The translations under genes and the position numbers were made by a program. Below, piece after piece: positions 43,166 through 51,551 of a stretch of DNA of 64,000 nucleotides (position 1 is its first letter; each line of letters begins with the position of its first letter). The DNA is from Bacteroidia bacterium. GTDB taxonomy: Bacteria; Bacteroidota; Bacteroidia; Bacteroidales; Prolixibacteraceae. The DNA lies in assembly GCA_026391655.1 (NCBI GenBank), contig JAPLDR010000019.1:74862-138861 (forward strand). The letters run 5' to 3'. Below the pieces are notes generated by a model. The model was not told where the DNA came from and ran no database searches. It worked only from the letters and a program-made list of their open reading frames with translations.

Positions 43166-43692
43166 TTGGAAGCAATTCGGCAATTTGGAAATTCGACAAT
43201 CCGGCAATTTGTCAGCCATCAGGCAGATGAAAATGAGCTATAATGCTCATCTGTCAATTTGTTTTGAAAAATATTTTGACTTTTAATAGAGAAATTTCTA
43301 ACATCTATTACGATATCAGTACATTATCGAATTATAAACCAATCCGATAAATCATTTAAAAACAAATATTGGGCTAAAGCCGGATCTCATGACATCGTAA
43401 TAGGGAACAAGGTAAAATTAAATCTTTGCTAAAAAAACACTTCTTAAAAGAGAATAAACGTTTCTGTTACCGACGAGATTAAACGGATGCGGATAAAAAA
43501 GTATGTGAGGTTGAATAATCAGCCATTAGAAAAATGGAAACTTGGTTCCTGTTTTTTCAAGGATAAAATCGCCAAAACATGTTTAATAACATGGGTTTAA
43601 AAAATCGAGATTTAAACTTTAGTAAAATTTTATGAATAACTTTGTTAAGTCAAAAGTTGTATTTAGTGAATAATCACGTAAATAATACTTAT
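43166..43692. other. non-coding stretch before the SDH protease gene
   Basis: About 530 bp. The left end has GCAATT(C/T)GGCAATTTG-type short repeats (43170-43215). A 37-codon frame at 43487-43600 has no recognisable product. GGGCTAAAGCC at 43371-43381 is a REP-like motif. TAACTTTG (43637-43644) matches the -7 consensus and overlaps the first possible TTG of the next gene, which places its start further down at 43693. Confidence 0.5.
43369..43380. repeat. left copy of a 12-bp inverted repeat around the SDH island
   Basis: TTGGGCTAAAGC. Its exact reverse complement GCTTTAGCCCAA lies at 45179-45190, on the other side of the SDH protease gene and its small neighbour (about 1.8 kb apart). The motif also resembles a common Bacteroidota intergenic palindrome, so the pairing may be coincidental. 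Confidence 0.45.
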
Positions 43693-44859
43693 ATGGGGAT
43701 TTACTCAGAGTATATTAATCAACGACTTTCTTTTGATCAAATAACAGCGGAAAGGAAGAACCAATTAAGAAGGATTTCGAAAATTCGGGGGAGAGATATT
43801 CTTGTTTATGCAAGCGATTCTAATAAAGCGAATGCTCCAATGTCAATTCTTCCTGCAGACCTACTGCCATTTAAGGATCAACTTAGTTATTTAAAAACAA
43901 ACGAAGTTGACATTATTTTAGAAACTCCTGGCGGTATTGCTGAAACGGTTGAAGATATGGTCGAATTGATTCGCTCGACACATGAAAGACTTGGGATAAT
44001 TATTCCTGGAATGGCGAAGAGTGCAGGTACAATCTTTTCAATGGCTGGTGACGAAATTTTAATGGGTAGTGCTTCAGCTTTAGGACCAATTGATGCACAA
44101 GTTGTAAGTAATGGAAAGCGATTCTCGGCTGATGCCTTTTTAGATGGCTTAGAAAAAATTAAAAAAGAAGTATTTGAAACTGGCAAACTAAATCCTGCGT
44201 ATATACCAATACTTCAAAGCATTTCACCAGGAGAAATTCAACATTTTGAAAATGCTCAGAATTTTTCAAAAACTCTTGTGAAAAAATGGCTTTCAAATTA
44301 TAAATTTAAATATTGGGAAAACCATAGAACCACTGGGAAAATTGTTAGTCAAGAAGAAAAAGAATTTCGTGCAGACGAGATTGCAAATAAACTGTGTAAG
44401 CATTCCGACTGGTTAACTCATGGAAGATCTATTCGAATAAAAGATCTTCAAGAAATGAGGCTTGAAATACGTGATTATTCAAAAGAAACGGAGTTAAATG
44501 ATGCAATTGACAAGTATTATACGTTATTGAGAATGACTTTTGACTTGACTGGAATTTATAAGATATATGAAACTTGTTGTTCACAGATTTATCAATCAAT
44601 GAACCAAGCGACTATACCTGCAATTCCAATTCCTAAAAACGTCAAACCACAAATTGCACATGCAAATTTTGTTTGCCCTAAATGTGTATCAAATTTTAAG
44701 ATACAGTTAAATTTGGATAAGAATGTAAAACTTGCAGCCGATTCTTTTCCATATCCAAAGGATGATAATTATATTTGTCCAAATTGTGGGACACAAACAA
44801 ATTTAAGTTCTTTGAGATTACAGATTGAAGCACAGACAGGTCTTAAAGTAATTATTTAA
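43693..44859 (+). CDS. SDH/ClpP-fold serine protease with C-terminal zinc ribbon
   Basis: A 388-aa protein of the SDH (serine dehydrogenase proteinase-like) family of the ClpP/crotonase superfamily. 'ILETPGG' (Glu77-Gly81) is the oxyanion loop, and Ser110 in 'GMAKSAGTIF' is the expected nucleophile; 'GSASALGPIDAQV' follows as in SppA/SDH. Residues about 325-375 form a zinc ribbon (CPKC and CPNC) not needed for the protease fold, which may recruit a substrate. No signal peptide is present. Start chosen at the ATG at 43693 because the TTG at 43642 lies in the likely -7 element. Codon use is markedly AT-rich compared with neighbours, suggesting transfer. Role unknown; a host-defence or stress function is conceivable. 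Confidence 0.78.
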   Translation: MGIYSEYINQRLSFDQITAERKNQLRRISKIRGRDILVYASDSNKANAPMSILPADLLPFKDQLSYLKTNEVDIILETPGGIAETVEDMVELIRSTHERLGIIIPGMAKSAGTIFSMAGDEILMGSASALGPIDAQVVSNGKRFSADAFLDGLEKIKKEVFETGKLNPAYIPILQSISPGEIQHFENAQNFSKTLVKKWLSNYKFKYWENHRTTGKIVSQEEKEFRADEIANKLCKHSDWLTHGRSIRIKDLQEMRLEIRDYSKETELNDAIDKYYTLLRMTFDLTGIYKIYETCCSQIYQSMNQATIPAIPIPKNVKPQIAHANFVCPKCVSNFKIQLNLDKNVKLAADSFPYPKDDNYICPNCGTQTNLSSLRLQIEAQTGLKVII

Positions 44860-44871
44860 TAAATTGGGAAA

Positions 44872-45081
44872 ATGGAACAAATTATACAAGAATACAACAA
44901 AGATTTTTCAGTTATTTTTAAAGAAATTGAAAAATTTCATCAAGAAAATCCTTCTTTCATCTATAATTTAGTTAGCGAGGAGGAGCTAGAACATGATGAA
45001 GAAATAAGAGTATTTGGTGAAATTTGTCAAGAAATTAATTCTGCTGGGAACAACCAAATTGTCTATATGACATTTTCATAA
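44872..45081 (+). CDS. small acidic protein of unknown function
   Basis: A 69-aa protein rich in Glu and aromatic residues ('EIEKFHQENPSFIYNLVSEEELEHDEEI'). No domain is recognised. It begins 12 bp after the SDH protease stop and has the same low-GC composition, so the two are probably one transcript and one acquired unit. It could be an inhibitor, adaptor or substrate of the protease; nothing in the sequence decides this. Confidence 0.5.
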   Translation: MEQIIQEYNKDFSVIFKEIEKFHQENPSFIYNLVSEEELEHDEEIRVFGEICQEINSAGNNQIVYMTFS

Positions 45082-45178
45082 GCTTAAAAAGACAAGATAT
45101 TATCTAATTTATAATCATAAAATAGGTTGATTGTTTTTGATTAAAGTTTTAAAAAAGTGATAATAAAGCAATCATAGT

Positions 45179-45190
45179 GCTTTAGCCCAA
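45179..45190. repeat. right copy of the 12-bp inverted repeat
   Basis: GCTTTAGCCCAA, exact reverse complement of 43369-43380. See the left copy. Confidence 0.45.
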
Positions 45191-45240
45191 ATTTACTATT
45201 TTTTGGAGTGACCTCAATTCTTAAATTATCGCAATAACTA

Positions 45241-48200
45241 CTATTTCGCCTGATTGAAAAACTCCATATACTTTAACAGGTTCTTATCTATTTTGAAAAT
45301 TTTCAGGTTTTCGTCGGTAATGATAAAAGTCCGGAAGTTACTACCTTTAAAAAGCGCAGTGAGTGATGGATCGGAAGCCGATTTTTGCATATAAACCGAT
45401 GCTGAGCCTTTCACGCCTAAACCATTCACAATTAAGATACCTCTATTGTCATCGAGTGATTCGACGGTTGTTTTAATCGCAGGTGATCCATAATTTGTCT
45501 GACTAAATGTTTCAAAAGCCTTGACCAGTTTTGTTTCATCGGTTTGTTTTTTCAGGAAAATCAAGGCATAACAATAAGCTGCACTTTGTTTTTGGGAATA
45601 AGGTCCCTTATAATCTTCTTTTACTACAGTTTTAGCGTTACCGGTTGAATCCTTTCCTGCAACCGGCTGAAGTAAAACAAATTTTCCCTTCTCAACAGAT
45701 TCCTCCTCTTTCCTCACTTTTGAAAGCAACTCCTGTGGGTTTGGCAGTTCATCGACTGGAATATTGGAGCTAATGTAGGAATTGTAGTTTTTAATAAAAA
45801 ACCGCAGGTAGTCGAGATAATCTTTCTCAGCAATAATTGTCCTGTAATTGGATGAAGAAGCCACAAAATTCACATATTCAATTCCTTTCAACGCCTGAAA
45901 TACTGCACGCTTTCTCATAACAGACCTGAAATAAATCAGACTTTCCTCCTTATTCGGGATACTTCGTACAACAATTAATTGCGTTTTGGAATCAAGACTG
46001 ATCGGCTCAATATCAAAATCTGTTGAGGTGTAATAGTCTAAATTATAATTTGCTATGTCATAAATTAATCTGCTCACGTCAACTTTAGCCTCCTTTGAAA
46101 AAGCGATCACATAATAATGGAAAATATTTTCATCATACGAAAATTTCCCTCCGAATTCATCGTTTGAATGTTCTTTATCACCCTTCATCTCTTCGTTGAC
46201 AATCTCTTCAGCGATATAACCTTTTGCCAAAAGCTGCTGGTAATCTGCCAAAGAATTAGTCCTGATTAAGTCTTTAATTTGCAATGCTATAACAGCTGTT
46301 TGCTGAGGCGAAAATGTTTTAATATACAGATCCAGTGAGTCGGCAAAAGCGCCGCTCTCCTGAGTGGCTCCGTTTGCAACTACTTCAATAAATTTTACTT
46401 TTGGACGCAGACTGCTATCCGGATTCATTGCCAGCGTTGCCAGCGCTACCTCTTTGGCTTTCGCATAATCGTATGCCCTGAACAGACGTAAGGCTTCGCC
46501 GTATTTTTTTTCAATAATACCTTTCCGCTCCTCAATTTCTGTAAAATAATTCGGATTCACAAGATATTTGGCGTATTTCGATTCCTGGTATCCCGAGATA
46601 ATCTTCTCTTTGTATTCGGCAATTTTTGGTTCGTTACCGTTCCGTTTGTAAAGCTGATAAAGTTCGAAAAAGGCTGGTAGCTCATAAATACTTCCCCTGT
46701 ATCTTCGGTTCAGTTCTTCAAGTGTTTCGATCGACCGGGTAAAATCGTTGAAATCGGCCCAGTAAATTCTTCCGGCATCGAATAATGCAGCTTTAATTAA
46801 TTCGTTTGAAACCTCCATCAATGAATCGTTAAGCGGAATATCCTGCAAATAATAGGCAACTGATTTTGGATCGCTTGCTTTTCTTTTAGCTATGGCAGGG
46901 TTTGTTTTTAACACAGATTCTGCTGTTTGGTCTTTATCTTCTTCTCCTGTCGAAAGCTTATTTATGCGACGCCAGTTATCTTCTAACTTTCTCTTTCCCC
47001 AAATTCTTTGAAAATCGGATTTCCCGATTCCAACGGTAGGAGGATTATAAAAATACCACAGATTCTGATTGCTGCTAACCCCAATCTGTTGTCTGTTTTG
47101 CTGTGACCTGAAATAATTCTGATCAGTCACTGCAGAATTTTCAGCAATTGCCTTAATTGATTCCTTTTTCTGCAAATCGGCTATTATATTATTGATCTGC
47201 GATAAACGTTCTTGTTCTGGTAACAAAGCCAACCTTTGCAAGCTATCTTCCCGGCTGATGGTATTCAGATCCATCGTTAACCTTTTCAAACCGGACGATC
47301 GTGTAATGATTTCTGCATATCCGGGATAACCGGCATCAATCACTGAAACAGCGCTGTCGTAATAGCAGGATGATTGCAGATAATTGTTCTCTTCAAAAAA
47401 CAATCGTGCAACGCTGAGACTTGACAAAGCGCGCTGTTTCGGGTTAGATGCGCTATAACGTACAGAGTTTTTAAAATCAGCGATTGCATCATGCTTTCGA
47501 CCCTCTTTAAGGGCAATTTCCCCTTTTGTAAAGTAAATCCGATCGCGATACTCGGTGTTGATCTTATCATCAAGCATTTTTTGTAGTTGCTGTGCGATCT
47601 CTTTGTTATCGCCTCCTTCAATTTCCATTCTGGATATCCTGGCATTGAAAGCCATTTGATAGTTCGGCCGCATTTTTATGACATGCAAATACTGCTTCGA
47701 CGCTTCCTCCGGATTATTGGTCAAAGCCAGTAACTGTGCCAGAATGTAATTGATCCTAAGTTTTTCGGTTCGTGGAAGTGATGTTTCCAATGCAATTTTC
47801 AAATGAGAAATTGCTAAATCAGGTTGATTGTCTTTTATATAATAATGCGCCAGAGACAGGTTAAGCGCTTGAATGAGCCTCTTGGGAAAACCTGCATCAC
47901 GGGACAGCGAAGTGAATATTTCGAGTGCTTGCGGGTAATCGCCTGTTTCAATATACGACCGGGCCATCCAAAGAAAGGCATCGTAATGTGTGGGTTCTCC
48001 GGGAAATTTCCGGATTACATAATTGAAGTTTTCGATGGCACGGTGAAAATCGTGCAGGTAATAGCTGGCTATTCCCATCAAAACATAGCTGTCGTCTACC
48101 CATTCGTTGTACTCCCCTTTAGATGCGAATTTTTTATACCGATCTGAATTATTTGTTTTTCGTCGCGGACTTTTTGTAATAGAGTGTAGCGATATGAGTT

Positions 48201-48486
48201 TATTACATTTTGCGATTGTGAGTTCCATTTCGGAAGTTGCAACTTTGGCAGCTTCGGGCAATGTGCTTTTGAAAACGGGCAACGTACGGGTATAATCGTC
48301 AGGAATTGACTGATCAATACGCTGAAGTCCGGCTTTTAAACTCTCTTTGGCATTAAAATACACATTATAACGAGCAGTTATATTGTGATATGTACGAACA
48401 GCAGGTGTGTTCATCTTCGTTGAACAACCTGCAAAGATTCCGGTTAACCAAAAGAGAAACAGAATATTTCTTTGTGTCTTTTTCAA
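45241..48486 (-). CDS. type IX secretion/gliding TPR lipoprotein SprE/PorW-like
   Basis: A 1081-aa lipoprotein (lipobox Cys about residue 21, 'GIFAGCSTK') with the family-typical beginning 'RTYHNITARYNVYFNAKESLKAG' (in parts) and a long array of tetratricopeptide repeats (about 120-390, again about 560-760), then a C-terminal alpha/beta region. SprE (Flavobacterium) and PorW (Porphyromonas) are periplasmic/outer-membrane lipoproteins needed for type IX secretion, linking the motor to the translocon. Length is slightly above that of SprE. It stands 96 bp after mrp on the same strand, without other T9SS genes nearby. Confidence 0.85.
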   Translation of the reverse strand: MKKTQRNILFLFWLTGIFAGCSTKMNTPAVRTYHNITARYNVYFNAKESLKAGLQRIDQSIPDDYTRTLPVFKSTLPEAAKVATSEMELTIAKCNKLISLHSITKSPRRKTNNSDRYKKFASKGEYNEWVDDSYVLMGIASYYLHDFHRAIENFNYVIRKFPGEPTHYDAFLWMARSYIETGDYPQALEIFTSLSRDAGFPKRLIQALNLSLAHYYIKDNQPDLAISHLKIALETSLPRTEKLRINYILAQLLALTNNPEEASKQYLHVIKMRPNYQMAFNARISRMEIEGGDNKEIAQQLQKMLDDKINTEYRDRIYFTKGEIALKEGRKHDAIADFKNSVRYSASNPKQRALSSLSVARLFFEENNYLQSSCYYDSAVSVIDAGYPGYAEIITRSSGLKRLTMDLNTISREDSLQRLALLPEQERLSQINNIIADLQKKESIKAIAENSAVTDQNYFRSQQNRQQIGVSSNQNLWYFYNPPTVGIGKSDFQRIWGKRKLEDNWRRINKLSTGEEDKDQTAESVLKTNPAIAKRKASDPKSVAYYLQDIPLNDSLMEVSNELIKAALFDAGRIYWADFNDFTRSIETLEELNRRYRGSIYELPAFFELYQLYKRNGNEPKIAEYKEKIISGYQESKYAKYLVNPNYFTEIEERKGIIEKKYGEALRLFRAYDYAKAKEVALATLAMNPDSSLRPKVKFIEVVANGATQESGAFADSLDLYIKTFSPQQTAVIALQIKDLIRTNSLADYQQLLAKGYIAEEIVNEEMKGDKEHSNDEFGGKFSYDENIFHYYVIAFSKEAKVDVSRLIYDIANYNLDYYTSTDFDIEPISLDSKTQLIVVRSIPNKEESLIYFRSVMRKRAVFQALKGIEYVNFVASSSNYRTIIAEKDYLDYLRFFIKNYNSYISSNIPVDELPNPQELLSKVRKEEESVEKGKFVLLQPVAGKDSTGNAKTVVKEDYKGPYSQKQSAAYCYALIFLKKQTDETKLVKAFETFSQTNYGSPAIKTTVESLDDNRGILIVNGLGVKGSASVYMQKSASDPSLTALFKGSNFRTFIITDENLKIFKIDKNLLKYMEFFNQAK

Positions 48487-48581
48487 AAGTCTTTACTTAA
48501 TTCACTGCTTTTGATGAGATTTCCGCCATTTTTTCGAACGACAAAACTTCTACGGTAAAGATACAAAGAGAAATGAATATG

Positions 48582-49673
48582 TCATCTTTTTTTGACACGA
48601 ACACGTTCTGTCGGTTTTAAATTCTCATTTCTGTAATTCAATTGCTGCATAACATTAGCCGCCAATTCCATAAATGAATTTTTAGTGGCGGTGTCTTCTT
48701 TCCACGCAATAGGAATTCCATTATCGCCTCCTTCGCGAATGCTCATCACGATAGGTATCTGACCCAAAAAAGGAATGCCCATTTCTTTCGCCAGATTTTT
48801 CCCTCCGTCCTTTCCAAATATATAATATTTATTTTCAGGTAGTTCTGCAGGTGTGAACCACGACATATTTTCAACGATTCCCAAAACCGGAACATCAATA
48901 GATTTGCTTTTAAACATCGAAACACCCTTAATAACATCGGCTAATGCGACATCCTGCGGTGTAGTCACAATGACACTTCCCGTTACCGGAAGTGTTTGAA
49001 CAATGGTAAGATGAATGTCGCTGGTGCCTGGAGGAAGGTCAATCAACATATAGTCAAGTTCGCCCCATAATCCCTGAACTATCAATTGTTTAAGCGCATT
49101 CGAAGCCACCGGTCCACGCCAGATCAGTGCGGTTTCCTGATTGCTGAAGAACCCGATTGAGAGGATTTTAACTCCGTATTTCTCGACTGGAACAATCATA
49201 TCACGACCTTCAACTTTTTCGATATATGGGTGTGCTGCTTCTTCACCGAACATCTTTGGGATAGATGGACCGAAGATATCGGCATCAATTAATCCAACCT
49301 TAGCTCCCGTTTTTGCCAACGCAACTGCTAGATTTACGGCAATAGTTGATTTTCCGACCCCACCTTTACCAGAGGCAATCGCAATGATATTTTTGACTCC
49401 GGGCAATACCGGAGCTTTCATCCGGTGAATTCCTTTTGGAGTGATCGTAATATTGTATTCCTTTCCGAGAATTTTTTCTATCTCATTTGCGCAAGCTTCT
49501 GAAGTAGCCTGAATATTAGGATCGTCGTCGCGTTGGAAAACAAGCGTAAAGGTAATTCGGCTACCAGCAGTCCGGATTTCCTGAACCATCTCAAGATCAA
49601 TCACATTTTCATTTGATCCCGGAAAAGTCACATTCCGCAGGATATCTGTAATGGTTTTTGGTATGACTAACAT
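48582..49673 (-). CDS. Mrp/NBP35-family iron-sulfur carrier ATPase
   Basis: A 363-aa P-loop protein that carries and transfers Fe-S clusters. An N-terminal DUF59/MIP18 domain (about 1-80) precedes the ATPase with deviant Walker A 'GKGGVGKSTIAVNLA' (about 104-118), 'DADIFGPSIPKM', 'IDLPPGTSD' and 'ENMSWFTPAELPENKYYIFG'. The CxxC pair found in many Mrp/Nbp35 proteins is absent, as is usual for the Bacteroidota type. It is separated from the ATL gene upstream by a repeat-rich 252-bp gap. Confidence 0.92.
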   Translation of the reverse strand: MLVIPKTITDILRNVTFPGSNENVIDLEMVQEIRTAGSRITFTLVFQRDDDPNIQATSEACANEIEKILGKEYNITITPKGIHRMKAPVLPGVKNIIAIASGKGGVGKSTIAVNLAVALAKTGAKVGLIDADIFGPSIPKMFGEEAAHPYIEKVEGRDMIVPVEKYGVKILSIGFFSNQETALIWRGPVASNALKQLIVQGLWGELDYMLIDLPPGTSDIHLTIVQTLPVTGSVIVTTPQDVALADVIKGVSMFKSKSIDVPVLGIVENMSWFTPAELPENKYYIFGKDGGKNLAKEMGIPFLGQIPIVMSIREGGDNGIPIAWKEDTATKNSFMELAANVMQQLNYRNENLKPTERVRVKKR

Positions 49674-49681
49674 TATTATAA

Positions 49682-49872
49682 GTTGTAAATTATGAATTAT
49701 GAATTACGAATCAATGCCGTTTAGTGAAGGTTTTTGACTGTTTGTTTTCTTTGTGGAACTTTGTGTTTTTGTGCCTTTGTGGCTATTTTTTCCCTGCCAC
49801 CAAGTCACGAAGTCACTAAGATTTCACTAAGAATTTTGCTAACTAAACGACATTGAATTATGAATTATGATT
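49682..49872. repeat. non-coding repeat element with imperfect terminal inverted repeats
   Basis: CAATGCCGTTTAGTG (49712-49726) and AACTAAACGACATTG (49841-49855) are inverted with two differences. Between them are CTTTGTGG/CTTTGTG and CACGAAGTCACTAAG series, and outside both ends GAATTATGAATTA. The length is about 145 bp (190 bp with the flanks). There is no coding capacity; it looks like a MITE or a REP-type intergenic element. Confidence 0.6.
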
Positions 49873-49925
49873 GTTTTGATGAAATAATACGCTGTCATCT
49901 TAAAACGCGGTAAAATCCAAATTGT

Positions 49926-50252
49926 TCACTTTAATTCTTTTATTGGATCCCAGAAAAGGTCTTTGAAATTGGTTATACAATCGTTTTCAATAGTTATTCC
50001 TTCGTTTTCAAGTAATTCCTGCATTTCGTCGGGCGATCCAAAATGAATCTTCCCCGTCAGTAAGCCGTTTCGGTTGACTACACGGTGCGCAGGAACATAC
50101 ATTTCCTGATGGTGCGAAAGGTTCATCGCCCAACCCACCATCCTCGATGATCCGGCAGTCCCCAGGTACTTTGCAATTGCACCATAACTGGTCACCCTGC
50201 CAATGGGTATTTGCCTGACGATCGCGTAAACACTTTGGTAAAAGTCTGACAT
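49926..50252 (-). CDS. alkyltransferase-like (ATL) protein, MGMT family
   Basis: A 108-aa DNA-binding protein of the O6-alkylguanine-DNA alkyltransferase family. The helix-turn-helix ('GRVTSYGAIAKYLG') and 'SRMVGWAMNLS' arginine-finger region are present, but the acceptor motif PCHR is PAHR here (Ala55-His56-Arg57), so it cannot accept the alkyl group. ATL proteins flag damaged bases for nucleotide excision repair. It follows trmB with a 3-bp gap. Confidence 0.9.
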   Translation of the reverse strand: MSDFYQSVYAIVRQIPIGRVTSYGAIAKYLGTAGSSRMVGWAMNLSHHQEMYVPAHRVVNRNGLLTGKIHFGSPDEMQELLENEGITIENDCITNFKDLFWDPIKELK

Positions 50253-50255
50253 GCT

Positions 50256-51017
50256 TTATTTTTTTGTTTCGATATTGTCCCTGTTGGTATTATCGCGTCC
50301 AAAACTTCTGTAATCATCAAACTCGATTTCAATTTCCGGTTCAGTAAGATCTTTACCATGAGGAATATATCTTAAATACTTGATTTTTTTTCCTCTATCC
50401 AGCCATTGCTGCTCGTAGTAAGTTCTGATACTCAAAATTTCATCTGCCATTCCTGCTGCATATAAATCATCGGTATTTACCAGTACCTGAAATTTATTCT
50501 GCTCAATGGTCGCCAATGTGTATTGATAAAGAAAATCACTGTCTGTTTTCAGATGGATAACACCATTTGGCTTGAGTATTTCGCAATATTGACTTAAAAA
50601 CCGGACTGATGTTAGTCTTTTCTTCGTTTTTCTCATCTGAGGATCGGGGAACGTGATCCATATTTCGGAAACCTCGTCAGGATCAAAAAAGTGCGATAAG
50701 AGTTCAATATTCGTACGTACAAAACCGCTGTTCCTGAGCTCATTTTGGTAAACCTCTTTTGCTCCGGACCACATGCGCGAACCTTTAATATCTATTCCAA
50801 TGAAATTTTTGTTGGGGAAAAGTTTAGCAAGTCCGACTGTATATTCCCCTTTACCGCATCCAAGTTCAAGAACTATGGGATGGTCATTTTGAAAAAAAAC
50901 TTTGTTCCAGTTGCCTTTTAATATGAATTTTTCTTTAAATAAATCACTGTATGACAGCTGAATAACATGACCAAAACTATTTAAGTCTGCAAACTTGGCC
51001 AGTTTGTTTTTACCCAT
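50256..51017 (-). CDS. trmB: tRNA (guanine-N7-)-methyltransferase
   Basis: Methylates G46 in the variable loop of tRNA with SAM. The 253-aa protein has motif I 'VLELGCGKGEYTVGLAKLFP' (about 51-70), 'FIGIDIKGSRMWSGA' and 'IWITFPDPQMRKTKKRL' (about 119-135), where Asp-Pro-Gln is the substrate-binding signature. It is longer at the N terminus than E. coli TrmB in the usual Bacteroidota way. It lies between gldH (24 bp) and the ATL gene (3 bp). Confidence 0.93.
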   Translation of the reverse strand: MGKNKLAKFADLNSFGHVIQLSYSDLFKEKFILKGNWNKVFFQNDHPIVLELGCGKGEYTVGLAKLFPNKNFIGIDIKGSRMWSGAKEVYQNELRNSGFVRTNIELLSHFFDPDEVSEIWITFPDPQMRKTKKRLTSVRFLSQYCEILKPNGVIHLKTDSDFLYQYTLATIEQNKFQVLVNTDDLYAAGMADEILSIRTYYEQQWLDRGKKIKYLRYIPHGKDLTEPEIEIEFDDYRSFGRDNTNRDNIETKK

Positions 51018-51041
51018 TCGAAATAATTATTTTTTTATAAT

Positions 51042-51551
51042 TTAAAGCGCTTTATCTAGTGATATTCCAAAATCGTGAATCCCGGTAAGGATTCCGGTTT
51101 TGGTGCGCATTCCCTGCCTGACTGAAATAGTATATTTCCCGATTTCGGGGAAAAAAATCGTTTTTTTGTAAGGATATTTCCGATCGTAAAGATCTCCCAA
51201 ACCGCTGCCTAACCATTCGCCCGATGGCTTTGCAAGTGTTAGTTCTACGGTGTCTGTCAACTCTTTACCAGAAGGTGGAGTTATTGTAACAAAAATCCAA
51301 AGATTACTGTATCCATAATGTCCCTCGTTCCTGACAGTAAACGAAAGGTCATAAAGCTTCTTCGGATCAGGAATATTGATATCAAAAACCAAAACGGTAT
51401 CCTGGTTCCACTCTGCGTGTTTTAAACTGCGATAATCTTCAACGATCGCTTTTTTATTACAAGAAGTTAAAAAAGCAGTCATCAAAGCCACAAAGAAGAG
51501 GAGAATCAGATAATTATTCTTCCGTTGTATCTTGAGTTCCATGACTTTCAT
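51042..51551 (-). CDS. gldH: gliding motility lipoprotein GldH
   Basis: A 169-aa lipoprotein, signal with lipobox 'AFLTSCNKK' (Cys about 31), then the GldH beta-sandwich: 'VFDINIPDPKKLYDLSFTVRNEGHYGYSNLWIFV' (in parts), 'DTVELTLAKPSGEWLGSGLGDLYD' (in parts) and a C-terminal 'VRQGMRT..LTGIHDFGI'. GldH is needed for gliding in Flavobacterium and is widely kept in Bacteroidota, including non-gliding ones. The start overlaps the end of the PSP1 gene by 38 bp (Met4 at 51542 is an alternative). The holB-PSP1-gldH order is conserved in the phylum. Confidence 0.88.
   Translation of the reverse strand: MKVMELKIQRKNNYLILLFFVALMTAFLTSCNKKAIVEDYRSLKHAEWNQDTVLVFDINIPDPKKLYDLSFTVRNEGHYGYSNLWIFVTITPPSGKELTDTVELTLAKPSGEWLGSGLGDLYDRKYPYKKTIFFPEIGKYTISVRQGMRTKTGILTGIHDFGISLDKAL

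Noticed and set aside
43487..43600. 37-codon frame MRIKKYVRLNNQ... before the SDH gene
   Set aside because: No recognisable family, no ribosome site or promoter; could be a remnant but cannot be supported.
43642..43692. Longer N terminus of the SDH protease from a TTG at 43642
   Set aside because: The TTG is the last part of the TAACTTTG -7 element; ATG at 43693 fits better.
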